Assembly (NCBI RefSeq): GCF_000272005.1
Contig: NZ_AKKU01000026.1
Location: 372,001-436,000, forward strand
Length of the DNA: 64,000 nucleotides
Direction: 5' to 3'
Origin: Alishewanella agri BL06
GTDB taxonomy: Bacteria; Pseudomonadota; Gammaproteobacteria; Enterobacterales; Alteromonadaceae
A model generated the notes under the pieces. It was not told the origin of the DNA, did not search any database, and was given only the letters and a program-made list of their open reading frames with translations. This document shows positions 57,342 to 64,000 of the stretch, one piece after another. The stretch's first letter is position 1; every line of letters starts with the position of its first letter. A program made the position numbers and the translations under genes.

Positions 57342-57794
57342 CTAGCGTAGCTGTTGTAATAGCCGGTCTAACTGATTAGCAAAGGCCTGACGGTCGGCCT
57401 GGCTAAAAGCGGCCGGGCCGCCACTTTGTACCCCACTGGCGCGTAGCGTCTCCATAAAATCCCGCATCGTCAGTTTCTGGCGGATGGTATCGCGATCATA
57501 GCGCTCACCGCGCGGATTAATCGCTTCCGCACCCTTGGCCAGCACCTCAGCCGCCAGCGGGATATCACCGGTAATCACCAGATCACCCTGGTGACAACGG
57601 CGCACAATCTCATTATCGGCTTCATCAAAACCCTTACTGACGGTCAGGCTGCTGATAAAGGGCGAGGGTGGGGTACGTAGTGGCTGATTTGCTACCAGCA
57701 CCAGCGGCAGTTGCTTGCGCTCTGCGGCGCGGTACAGGATCTCTTTAATGACGGCCGGGCAGGCATCGGCATCGACCCAGATAGTAAAAGGCAT
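57342..57794 (-). CDS. yaiI: YaiI/YqxD family protein (DUF188)
   Basis: 150 residues of the UPF0178 family. The N-terminal [24 protein letters not shown] is the family hallmark (PIN-like Asp), with [38 protein letters not shown] in the centre (read in parts). Function unproven; a nuclease-like fold is predicted. The upstream open frame to 58040 is rejected because it overlaps aceK. It starts four bases after the aceK stop. Confidence 0.93.
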   Translation of the reverse strand: MPFTIWVDADACPAVIKEILYRAAERKQLPLVLVANQPLRTPPSPFISSLTVSKGFDEADNEIVRRCHQGDLVITGDIPLAAEVLAKGAEAINPRGERYDRDTIRQKLTMRDFMETLRASGVQSGGPAAFSQADRQAFANQLDRLLQQLR

Positions 57795-57798
57795 AGCG

Positions 57799-59547
57799 TC
57801 ATTCCGGATAAAGGTGACAAAAGCGCATGGCTTGCGGATAAGGGAAAATATCTTCCACCAGGCCCTGGCGGATCCGATACTGCTTTTGTCGCCAGTAGCC
57901 GGCATCCAACAGTTCCGGATGTTTACTAAATAACATATCGCGGATCTCGGCACCCGGTGTGACAAAGGTCGCCATCTGCTCCGGAAACACATCACCGGGT
58001 GCGGCCCAGCAATTTGCCTCTGCTTCCAGTGCTGCTTCAAAGCTATCGACCTTGGGCAGGCTGCGGAAATTCACATCCAGCAGATATTGCACCTCGTCAT
58101 AATCATAGAACACCACTCGTTTATGCCGGGTGACACCAAAGTTTTTCAATAGCATATCGCCGGGGAAAATATTGGCAGCAATCATTTCTTTAATGGCGGT
58201 GCCGTAGTCATCCATAATGCTGGCTTTATCGGCAGTTGAGGCCTGTTCCAGATAGAGGTTGAGTGGTGTCATCCGCCGTTCAATATACAGATGTTTAATT
58301 ACCACCAGCTCATCCTCAATTTGCAGCGAACCGGCAATACTGTCCTGTAGCTCCTGCAATAACTCGGGCGTAAAGCGCGCCTTCGGCAAGGCAACATCGG
58401 AATATTCCAGCGTATCGGCCATCCGGCCGACCCGGTCATGCTGTTTCACCAGTTGATAGCGGGCCTTTACCGTGGCGCGGTCAAATTGTTTGGTTTCGCT
58501 AAAGGTATCGCGAATCACTTTAAACACATAAGGAAAAGAGGGCAGGGTAAACACCATCATCACCATGCCCCGGATCCCTGGCGCGGCAACAAAGCGATCC
58601 CTTGAGCGCTCAAGATGGGTCAAAAGTTCGCGATAAAATTCGGTTTTACCCTGTTTATGCAGACCTATGGCGGCATACAGCTCGGCCAGGGTTTTATGCG
58701 GCAGCAATTCGCGTAAAAAATGCACCAGTGCCGAGGGGACCGGGCATTGCACCATAAAGTAGGCGCGCGAGAAGCCAAAGATAATACTCATTTGCTCCGG
58801 ATCGGTAAGCAGCGTATCCAGATACAGACCTTTACCTTCAGCGTGCAGCAACGGAATGATAAACGGTTGCTGGCCTTGCGGTGTCACCACCCGGCCAACC
58901 AGATAGGCGGCTTTATTGCGAAAAAACGGGGTGTGCAGAATATCTAACCGCAGCAGATGCACCGGAAAAGCGCCATGACTGGACTGACTGATAAAGCTGC
59001 GTAGCACACAGCGGATATCATGTTCCAAGTCGATAAAGGGCGTATTAAAACCAAAGGCGGCAATAATATTGCGGATCGATTGCTTTAAACCATCCTGTGC
59101 CGGGAAATAACTTTGGTACACCGAGGCAATAGGTGCCGGCAGGTGTTGCTTATCCAAAGTCGATTCGACAAAGATATTCTGGTTATGAAAGTACTTGCGG
59201 GCAAATAACCGGCAAAACACCGAGTTATAGAAGGTTTCTGCCAGTTCTGCCTGCGGGTGAAACAGCAGATACTCCAGATAGTGTTGCTTAACCTGCTGCC
59301 ACAGCGGTTCATTTAAACATTCGGCGGGTAATTGCTGGCGTAGCAGGCTGATGGTTTCATTAACCCGCAAATCATAAAACTGGATCCGCTCGGAGCTGTC
59401 TTGTTGATAGGCCTGCCAGTCGGCTTGCTCAAAGCGCTGCCGGGCACGAGCCGTGACCTGCTGAAATAAGCGAAAGTGTTTGCGAAAGCCTTTTAAAATA
59501 ATCTCGGCAATTTGCCGTGCCTGGTTAGCGGAAGTTTTTAGTGCCAT
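57799..59547 (-). CDS. aceK: Isocitrate dehydrogenase kinase/phosphatase AceK
   Basis: 582 residues; controls isocitrate flux between the TCA cycle and the glyoxylate shunt by phosphorylating isocitrate dehydrogenase. The N-terminal region ([35 protein letters not shown] read in parts), the ATP-binding loop [27 protein letters not shown] and [22 protein letters not shown] and [10 protein letters not shown] kinase core are clear. In Enterobacterales aceK follows aceA; here it lies 5.7 kb away, paired with yaiI. Confidence 0.97.
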   Translation of the reverse strand: MALKTSANQARQIAEIILKGFRKHFRLFQQVTARARQRFEQADWQAYQQDSSERIQFYDLRVNETISLLRQQLPAECLNEPLWQQVKQHYLEYLLFHPQAELAETFYNSVFCRLFARKYFHNQNIFVESTLDKQHLPAPIASVYQSYFPAQDGLKQSIRNIIAAFGFNTPFIDLEHDIRCVLRSFISQSSHGAFPVHLLRLDILHTPFFRNKAAYLVGRVVTPQGQQPFIIPLLHAEGKGLYLDTLLTDPEQMSIIFGFSRAYFMVQCPVPSALVHFLRELLPHKTLAELYAAIGLHKQGKTEFYRELLTHLERSRDRFVAAPGIRGMVMMVFTLPSFPYVFKVIRDTFSETKQFDRATVKARYQLVKQHDRVGRMADTLEYSDVALPKARFTPELLQELQDSIAGSLQIEDELVVIKHLYIERRMTPLNLYLEQASTADKASIMDDYGTAIKEMIAANIFPGDMLLKNFGVTRHKRVVFYDYDEVQYLLDVNFRSLPKVDSFEAALEAEANCWAAPGDVFPEQMATFVTPGAEIRDMLFSKHPELLDAGYWRQKQYRIRQGLVEDIFPYPQAMRFCHLYPE

Positions 59548-59586
59548 GTTAGCTGCTACGCTGCATAAGTTTGTTCAGAGTACGGC

Positions 59587-60174
59587 TTAGTCTGGAGCAA
59601 CACAACCGATATCCAGACAGAGCTGTTTTGGATCATCGGCTCTGGCTTCCCGGGCGATATAGACCACCCAATATTCCAGATGGGGCGAATGCCATTTATA
59701 GTAAAAACCGACGCCAAGGTGATTTTGTTCGGCAAAAAATGCGGTTTCCCCCAACAGATGGCTGCGGTGCCGGCTGGAGCTTTTAAAGGCTTCCCATACT
59801 TCTGCTGCCGAGGTGTAACCACCCGCGACGGCTTCGACACTATTGCCGGTAATACTGCTGTAGTAGGGTGGAAGCTGGTACCCCAGCGCTCTGAGACGTT
59901 GGTTCGCTCCAATCCCGCCAACGAAATGGTCGACTCTGCCATGTTCTGCCATCTGTTTGGCTTTGTCTGCGGCGGCTTGCGCCAGAATACTATGACAGCT
60001 TAGCTGCAGGCGTTGCTGTAACGGATCCTCAATAATCAGACGAGCCAGCTGCTGAGCTCTGGGATCCAGACCACATTCTGCTGAGTACTGTTTTTCCGCA
60101 ACGTTTTGCGGCTGTCCGTAATGCCGGATATCTGAATAGGGTGCCAGCAACGACAAAATTAGGATAAATATCAA
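59587..60174 (-). CDS. CAP/SCP-domain secreted protein
   Basis: 195 residues with a short N-terminal signal or anchor (MIFILILSLLAPYSDIRH) and a CAP (SCP/PR-1) domain: SCHSILAQAAADKAKQMAEHGRVDH (first conserved His), VAGGYTSAAEVWEAFKSSSRHRSHLLG (HxxxL-type second His region) and FYYKWHSPHLEYWVVYIARE. Such proteins occur in bacterial envelopes with unclear roles. It lies 39 bases upstream of aceK on the same strand. Confidence 0.88.
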   Translation of the reverse strand: MIFILILSLLAPYSDIRHYGQPQNVAEKQYSAECGLDPRAQQLARLIIEDPLQQRLQLSCHSILAQAAADKAKQMAEHGRVDHFVGGIGANQRLRALGYQLPPYYSSITGNSVEAVAGGYTSAAEVWEAFKSSSRHRSHLLGETAFFAEQNHLGVGFYYKWHSPHLEYWVVYIAREARADDPKQLCLDIGCVAPD

Positions 60175-60271
60175 GACTGTATCTTAGTTGCACGTTTTTT
60201 ACAGCATACCCCTTACATCAGGTTTTGACCAGAACCTATACCAAAACCGTCGCGACGATAGTGATAAACAA

Positions 60272-60295
60272 TAAAAAGGGCCCATCAGGGCCCTT
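60272..60295 (-). terminator. Intrinsic terminator after the YfcC gene
   Basis: Inverted repeat AAGGGCCC / GGGCCCTT (60276-60283, 60288-60295) with a four-base loop; on the minus strand it runs into TTTTTAT. It lies 26 bases past the YfcC stop. Confidence 0.9.
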
Positions 60296-60321
60296 AACTG
60301 CGAGAGATGATCGCTAAAGAA

Positions 60322-61770
60322 TTAATTTGGCTGAACTGATTCAGCAACAGACACTGCAGATTGCAATGGCAGATCGGCAGGTTGTACATCTGCGCCATAG
60401 TTAAATAGCACCGCCAATACCAGTACGACTGAGGAGGCCAGCATCAGTTTGACCATCAGTGGTAAACAGAAGCGGAACCAGTGGCCGTAAGGGATACCGG
60501 CAATACCGATAATGCCCATTAAGATCGCATTGGTTGGGATAATCATATTAGAGAAACCATCACCAAACTGATACGCCAATACGGCTACCTGCCGCGGAAT
60601 TTCCAGCAAATCACTGAGCGGTACCATTAGTGGCATAGTGACATAGGCCTGACCACTACCAGACGGGATAAAGAAGTTCAGGAAGGTCTGGATAAACAGC
60701 ATGCCCACCGCTGCCACCTCAGAGCCGACATAAGATAACGGCATTGACATACCATGCACCAGCGAATGCAGGATCTGGCCATCTTCTAAAATCAGTGAAA
60801 TCCCGCGTGCGACACCGATTAATACCGCGGTGGTGGTGAGCTCCATCGCGCCCTCGATAAATTTTTTCGCAGCGGTATCGGTACTGATATTGCCAACCAA
60901 TACCACAAATAAGCCCCAGGCGATAAAGGCGGCACCCAGCTCATACAGATACCAGCCATTCATCCGGATATTGTAGGCTACCACACCGATAGTCAGCACA
61001 AAGCTGCCCAGGATCAGGCGATGCCGCCAGTTTAAGTTGGGATAATCGACCGCATGCTTATCACCCAGGGGGCAGGGCAGATCTTTTACCATCGATTGGT
61101 TGGGGTCTTGCGCGACCTTTTTGGCATAACTCCAGACATGGTGAAAACCAATTAACACAAAAGGCAGAAAAATCGCCGCCCGCAGCTCCCAACCGGATAA
61201 AATCGGAATATCGGCGATTTGCTGGGCAATCACCAGCGTAAATGGATTGACCGCAGAAATGCCGTAGCCAATACCATAGCCGGCCACCGTCATACCGACC
61301 GCCGTCATCGCATCCAGCCGCATGGCTTTACACAGCGCCACCAGAATTAATACGAAGGGTATATATTCACCGGCGGTACCAATAAAACTGGATGCCATCG
61401 CAAAGCAGAAGATCACCATAAAGATCAGCATCTGAGGCCGGGAGCCAAAACGCTCCAGTAAGCGGCCAATCAGCGCATCCACAGTGCCGGTTGCGCGGGC
61501 CACTGCCAGCACGCCGCCTAAAATCATCACAAAGAAAATCACATCCTGGGCGGAGGCAAAAGCCCTTGGAATGGCGGTTAATAATTGCCAGGGCGTCAGA
61601 TAACTGCGTTCTTCAACCAGACTAAAAGTACCCGGCACAACCACAGCCCGGCCGTTGGCCATGGTCTCGGTAGCAAAGAAACCCTGGGGAACTATCCAGG
61701 TGGCGATCATCGCAATCACCATCATGCTAAACAGTAGCGTGAGAGTGTGCGGAACTTTAAACTTTCCCAT
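60322..61770 (-). CDS. YfcC family permease
   Basis: 482-residue inner-membrane protein with about 12 segments, of the C4-dicarboxylate/arginine-ornithine-like YfcC family (MGKFKVPHTLTLLFSMMVIAMIATWIVPQGFF, read in parts). Typical pieces are FFVMILGGVLAVARATGTVDALIGRLL, IGTAGEYIPFVLILVALCKAM, FFIPSGSGQAYVTMPLMVPLSD and GDGFSNMIIPTNAILMGIIGIAGIPYGHW. The substrate is unknown; peptides, arginine or dicarboxylates have been suggested for the family. Ends in a clear terminator. Confidence 0.93.
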   Translation of the reverse strand: MGKFKVPHTLTLLFSMMVIAMIATWIVPQGFFATETMANGRAVVVPGTFSLVEERSYLTPWQLLTAIPRAFASAQDVIFFVMILGGVLAVARATGTVDALIGRLLERFGSRPQMLIFMVIFCFAMASSFIGTAGEYIPFVLILVALCKAMRLDAMTAVGMTVAGYGIGYGISAVNPFTLVIAQQIADIPILSGWELRAAIFLPFVLIGFHHVWSYAKKVAQDPNQSMVKDLPCPLGDKHAVDYPNLNWRHRLILGSFVLTIGVVAYNIRMNGWYLYELGAAFIAWGLFVVLVGNISTDTAAKKFIEGAMELTTTAVLIGVARGISLILEDGQILHSLVHGMSMPLSYVGSEVAAVGMLFIQTFLNFFIPSGSGQAYVTMPLMVPLSDLLEIPRQVAVLAYQFGDGFSNMIIPTNAILMGIIGIAGIPYGHWFRFCLPLMVKLMLASSVVLVLAVLFNYGADVQPADLPLQSAVSVAESVQPN

Positions 61771-62085
61771 AAATAAACCTTAGCAGCGCGCCGGGGCGCG
61801 ATAGAGAGTGTTGTTATAGTAATATTGGGCTGAAAGCCAGGTTGTCAGGGCTTAACAGGTTAGCGATACCGCCACTGCTACCGGCCAGCGCGCTGCAAGT
61901 CTAACCTATGACGCGCGGTTCGACAAATCAGACAAGGCTGCTGCGCCGAGACGAGCAAAATTCACTCCTCAAACCTCAACACAGCGCTGCGTTATTTACC
62001 GTAAGCAGCATACAGCGCGGCGGATACCCCTTGCTGGCAGAGAGTACTTTGGGTAGGCTGACGCCTTTTAAGCGGAGTAGACCCC
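61771..62085. other. Intergenic region before the spermidine-synthase-like gene
   Basis: About 315 bases between divergent genes. No gene, tRNA or strong dyad was seen; a 120-codon plus-strand frame (61908-62270) runs into the next gene in another frame and is not convincing. The GGAG ribosome-binding site at 62074-62077 belongs to the next gene. Confidence 0.5.
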
Positions 62086-64000
62086 TTGTTATTTGCTCTG
62101 ACCGTGCTGCTCAGCGCCAGTCTGGTGTTTTTGGTACAACCTATGCTGGCGCGCCTGCTATTGCCATACTTTGGTGGTGGCGCTCAGATCTGGACCGCCG
62201 CATTATTGTTTTTCCAAACGGCGCTGCTTGGCGGCTATTTGTATGCGCACCTGCTAAGCCGCTATGCTAACCTGACGCAGCAGCGTTTCTGGCATAGCGG
62301 TTTACTGCTGCTGGCGGTAGCCAGTTTGTTACTGCTGGATGCGAAACCCGATCCGCAAGCTGCACCCTTGTCGGGTATTCTAAGCTATCTTGCACTGGCG
62401 ATCGGCTTACCCTATCTGCTGTTAAGCGCCACTGCGCCTTTGGTGCAGAACTGGTTTGCCGCCCGTTATCCGCAACAGAGTCCGTACCGGCTTTATGCAT
62501 TATCGAATCTGGGCTCTTTTGCGGCCTTACTCAGTTATCCGTTTTTAGTCGAGCCCTATCTGGCGCTACCGCAGCAGCAAGCTTACTGGACTGGCGGTTT
62601 TATCCTGTTTAGCGGCTGTATCCTGGTGCTGCTGTGGCAGTCACTGGCGCAGAGCAAGCTGCTGCCCGCGGCACCACTGACTTTGCGGCGCGGCCATAGC
62701 GGTCGTTATCTGGCGTTATCTGCCGCCGGAGTGGTGCTGTTGTTGGCAGTAACCCAGCAATTAACGCAAAATGTGCCGCCGGTGCCCTTTCTCTGGGTAG
62801 TACCGCTGGCACTTTACTTACTCAGTTTTACTCTGGTGTTTAACCGCGATAGCTGGTATCAGCGCGCCATCTGGTTGTATTTATTTGCCATCTGCTTAGT
62901 TGTTGCACTACTGCTGTTTTATCTGGGACGGCAGTTTGATTGGCTGTCACAGCTGCTGCTGTATCTGATGTTGCTGTTTAGTGGTTGTATGCTCTGTCAT
63001 GGCGAGCTGGCACGCAGCAAGCCGTCCCGTGAGCAGTTAACGGCATTCTATCTGTTGTTGGCTGCCGGTGGGGTGCTGGGCGGCCTGTTGGTTAATCTAC
63101 TGGCGCCGTTGCTGTTTAGTCGTTACTGGGAGTTTCCGCTGGTGCTACTGGCGATCCTCTGGCTGGTGACGCTGCATAATTGGCGCCGGCAGGCGGTGTG
63201 GCAGACGGCAACGGCGTTATTGGCAGGTGGGATCTTTATTGGCAGTTTTTTACTGATCGAACAGCAACTGGGGCGCCAGGATATCAGCAGCAGCCGGAAT
63301 TTTTACGGGAGTCTGATAGTGCGCGATGTCGAGTTAAACGGGCAACGGCAGCGCCAACTGATAGATGGCACCACCAGCCACGGTGCGCAGTATCTGGACG
63401 AGCGCAAAGCCATGCAACCGCTGAGTTACTATCGGCCTGGTACTGGGGTCGCATTGGCAATAGCACACTTTTTACCGGCTGATCCGGCACGCAGTAGCAG
63501 CCAGCTGAGCCAGCGTCATCTGGGGTTGGTTGGCCTGGGCGCCGGCGCTTTGGCGGCCTATGGCCGCAGCGGCGACCTATTACAGTTTTATGAAATTAAT
63601 CCGGCGGTGATCGAGGCGGCCCAGCAGCATTTTAGTTATCTGGCGCAGAGCGAGGCTCAGATCCGCTTGCAGCTGGGCGATGCCAGACAGCTGCTGCAGC
63701 AGCAACTGGCAGAACAGGGCAGTCAGCAGTTTGATCTGCTGGTGTTAGATGCCTTTAGCAGTGATGCCATTCCGCAGCATCTGTTAACGACTGAGGCGCT
63801 GGCATTGTATTGGCAGCACTTGCTGCCGGATGGTGTGCTGGCTGTGCATATTTCGAATAACTATCTGGATCTCAGTAGTGTGTTACGTAATCAGGCTTTG
63901 GCGCTGGGGCTGGATGCGGTCTTTATCCCGACGCCAGCCGATGCCGATAATCCGGCGGCGACCGAGTGGGTACTGCTAAGTCGCAATCAGCGTTTTTTAC
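62086..64000 (+). CDS. Membrane-bound spermidine synthase-like fusion protein (3' truncated)
   Basis: 638 codons visible, open to the window end. Starts at TTG with GGAG eight bases upstream; no ATG fits. The N-terminal half is a membrane domain of about ten segments (LLFALTVLLSASLVFLVQPMLARLLLPYFG; LYALSNLGSFAALLSYPFLVEP). The C-terminal half is a spermidine synthase-like methyltransferase fold: HLGLVGLGAGALAAYGRSGD (SAM-type loop), FYEINPAVIEAAQQHF and FDLLVLDAFSSDAIPQHLLT. Such fusions occur widely without a proven polyamine substrate. Confidence 0.85.
   Translation, partial: MLFALTVLLSASLVFLVQPMLARLLLPYFGGGAQIWTAALLFFQTALLGGYLYAHLLSRYANLTQQRFWHSGLLLLAVASLLLLDAKPDPQAAPLSGILSYLALAIGLPYLLLSATAPLVQNWFAARYPQQSPYRLYALSNLGSFAALLSYPFLVEPYLALPQQQAYWTGGFILFSGCILVLLWQSLAQSKLLPAAPLTLRRGHSGRYLALSAAGVVLLLAVTQQLTQNVPPVPFLWVVPLALYLLSFTLVFNRDSWYQRAIWLYLFAICLVVALLLFYLGRQFDWLSQLLLYLMLLFSGCMLCHGELARSKPSREQLTAFYLLLAAGGVLGGLLVNLLAPLLFSRYWEFPLVLLAILWLVTLHNWRRQAVWQTATALLAGGIFIGSFLLIEQQLGRQDISSSRNFYGSLIVRDVELNGQRQRQLIDGTTSHGAQYLDERKAMQPLSYYRPGTGVALAIAHFLPADPARSSSQLSQRHLGLVGLGAGALAAYGRSGDLLQFYEINPAVIEAAQQHFSYLAQSEAQIRLQLGDARQLLQQQLAEQGSQQFDLLVLDAFSSDAIPQHLLTTEALALYWQHLLPDGVLAVHISNNYLDLSSVLRNQALALGLDAVFIPTPADADNPAATEWVLLSRNQRFL

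Noticed and set aside
57795-58040. Upstream extension of yaiI
   Set aside because: The extra 82 codons overlap aceK and do not resemble the family; ATG 57794 gives the conserved N-terminus.
59556-59942. Minus-strand open frame of 128 codons
   Set aside because: It lies within the CAP-domain gene in another frame; the CAP reading frame carries the conserved motifs.
61908-62270. Plus-strand open frame of 120 codons before the spermidine-synthase-like gene
   Set aside because: It overlaps the start of the fusion gene in another frame, lacks a plausible ribosome-binding site, and has a composition unlike a protein domain.
1-64000. CRISPR arrays, tRNA genes, insertion sequences or prophage
   Set aside because: I saw no regularly spaced repeats, cloverleaf sequences, transposase motifs or phage structural genes while reading through the window; a tRNAscan and IS search would be decisive.

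Overview
This window is chromosomal DNA of a gammaproteobacterium. The conserved clusters (pnp-nlpI; leuS-lptE-holA-nadD-rsfS-rlmH-mrdA-rodA-rlpA-dacA-ybeD-lipB-lipA; miaB-ybeZ-ybeY-corC-lnt) have the order seen in Enterobacterales and Alteromonadales. The protein style and accessory genes (many c-di-GMP proteins, a 530-residue isocitrate lyase, an S8 protease with a Gly-rich Cys tail) suggest an aquatic genus near Rheinheimera, Alishewanella or Arsukibacterium. The genus is an inference from sequence style; no 16S gene is present. No tRNA, rRNA, insertion sequence, prophage or CRISPR array was recognised.

Layout. 1-2.4 kb: 3' end of pnp, nlpI, and an overlapping lipoprotein gene with a HEFLH metalloprotease motif. 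2.5-15.6 kb (minus strand): the leuS-to-lipA housekeeping block for leucyl-tRNA, LPS assembly, DNA polymerase delta subunit, NAD, ribosome silencing, the rod-shape elongasome, D,D-carboxypeptidase and lipoate, ending with a PilZ gene. 15.7-19.3 kb (plus): ybeL, then a SulP transporter, a tandem universal stress protein and a small monooxygenase. 19.3-20.4 kb: a divergent MetF-like gene behind a MetJ-type operator.

20.4-25.1 kb is the most distinctive accessory locus. It holds a bufferin/Hvf-type copper RiPP operon: a secreted precursor with five EGKCG and three EMKCG motifs, a DUF692/MNIO modifying enzyme and its DUF2063 partner. Next to it lie a CcdA-like electron transporter and a secreted thioredoxin, and, divergently, an ECF sigma factor (SigF/ECF16 type) with an NrsF anti-sigma. 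The divergent intergenic region carries two matched promoters, one per direction, each GTAACCTTTT followed by CAATA, 17 nt after GTAACC. The inferred circuit is a metal-stress sigma factor that activates itself, a thiol-redox relay and the peptide operon.

25.1-36.2 kb: a Lon-like protease, a secreted subtilisin, the miaB-ybeZYX-lnt operon (lnt apparently starts at a non-standard codon) and an EamA exporter. 36.3-47.5 kb: a 1504-residue Reg_prop/Y_Y_Y-PAS-GGDEF-EAL sensor, a CbiB-like protein, MTA/SAH nucleosidase, a pirin, an outer-membrane barrel, a HopJ protein, a PAS chemoreceptor and small proteins. 47.7-52.1 kb: glyoxylate shunt genes aceB and aceA flanking a LysR regulator; aceK lies separately at 57.8 kb. 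52.3-55.7 kb: a substrate-binding lipoprotein and a membrane GGDEF-EAL protein, probably one signalling unit. 55.6-64 kb: DTW tRNA-modifying protein, an RluA-family pseudouridine synthase, YaiI, AceK, a CAP-domain protein, a YfcC-family permease, and a membrane/spermidine-synthase fusion that starts at TTG and runs off the window.

All function calls come from reading motifs and gene order by eye. No database search was run.
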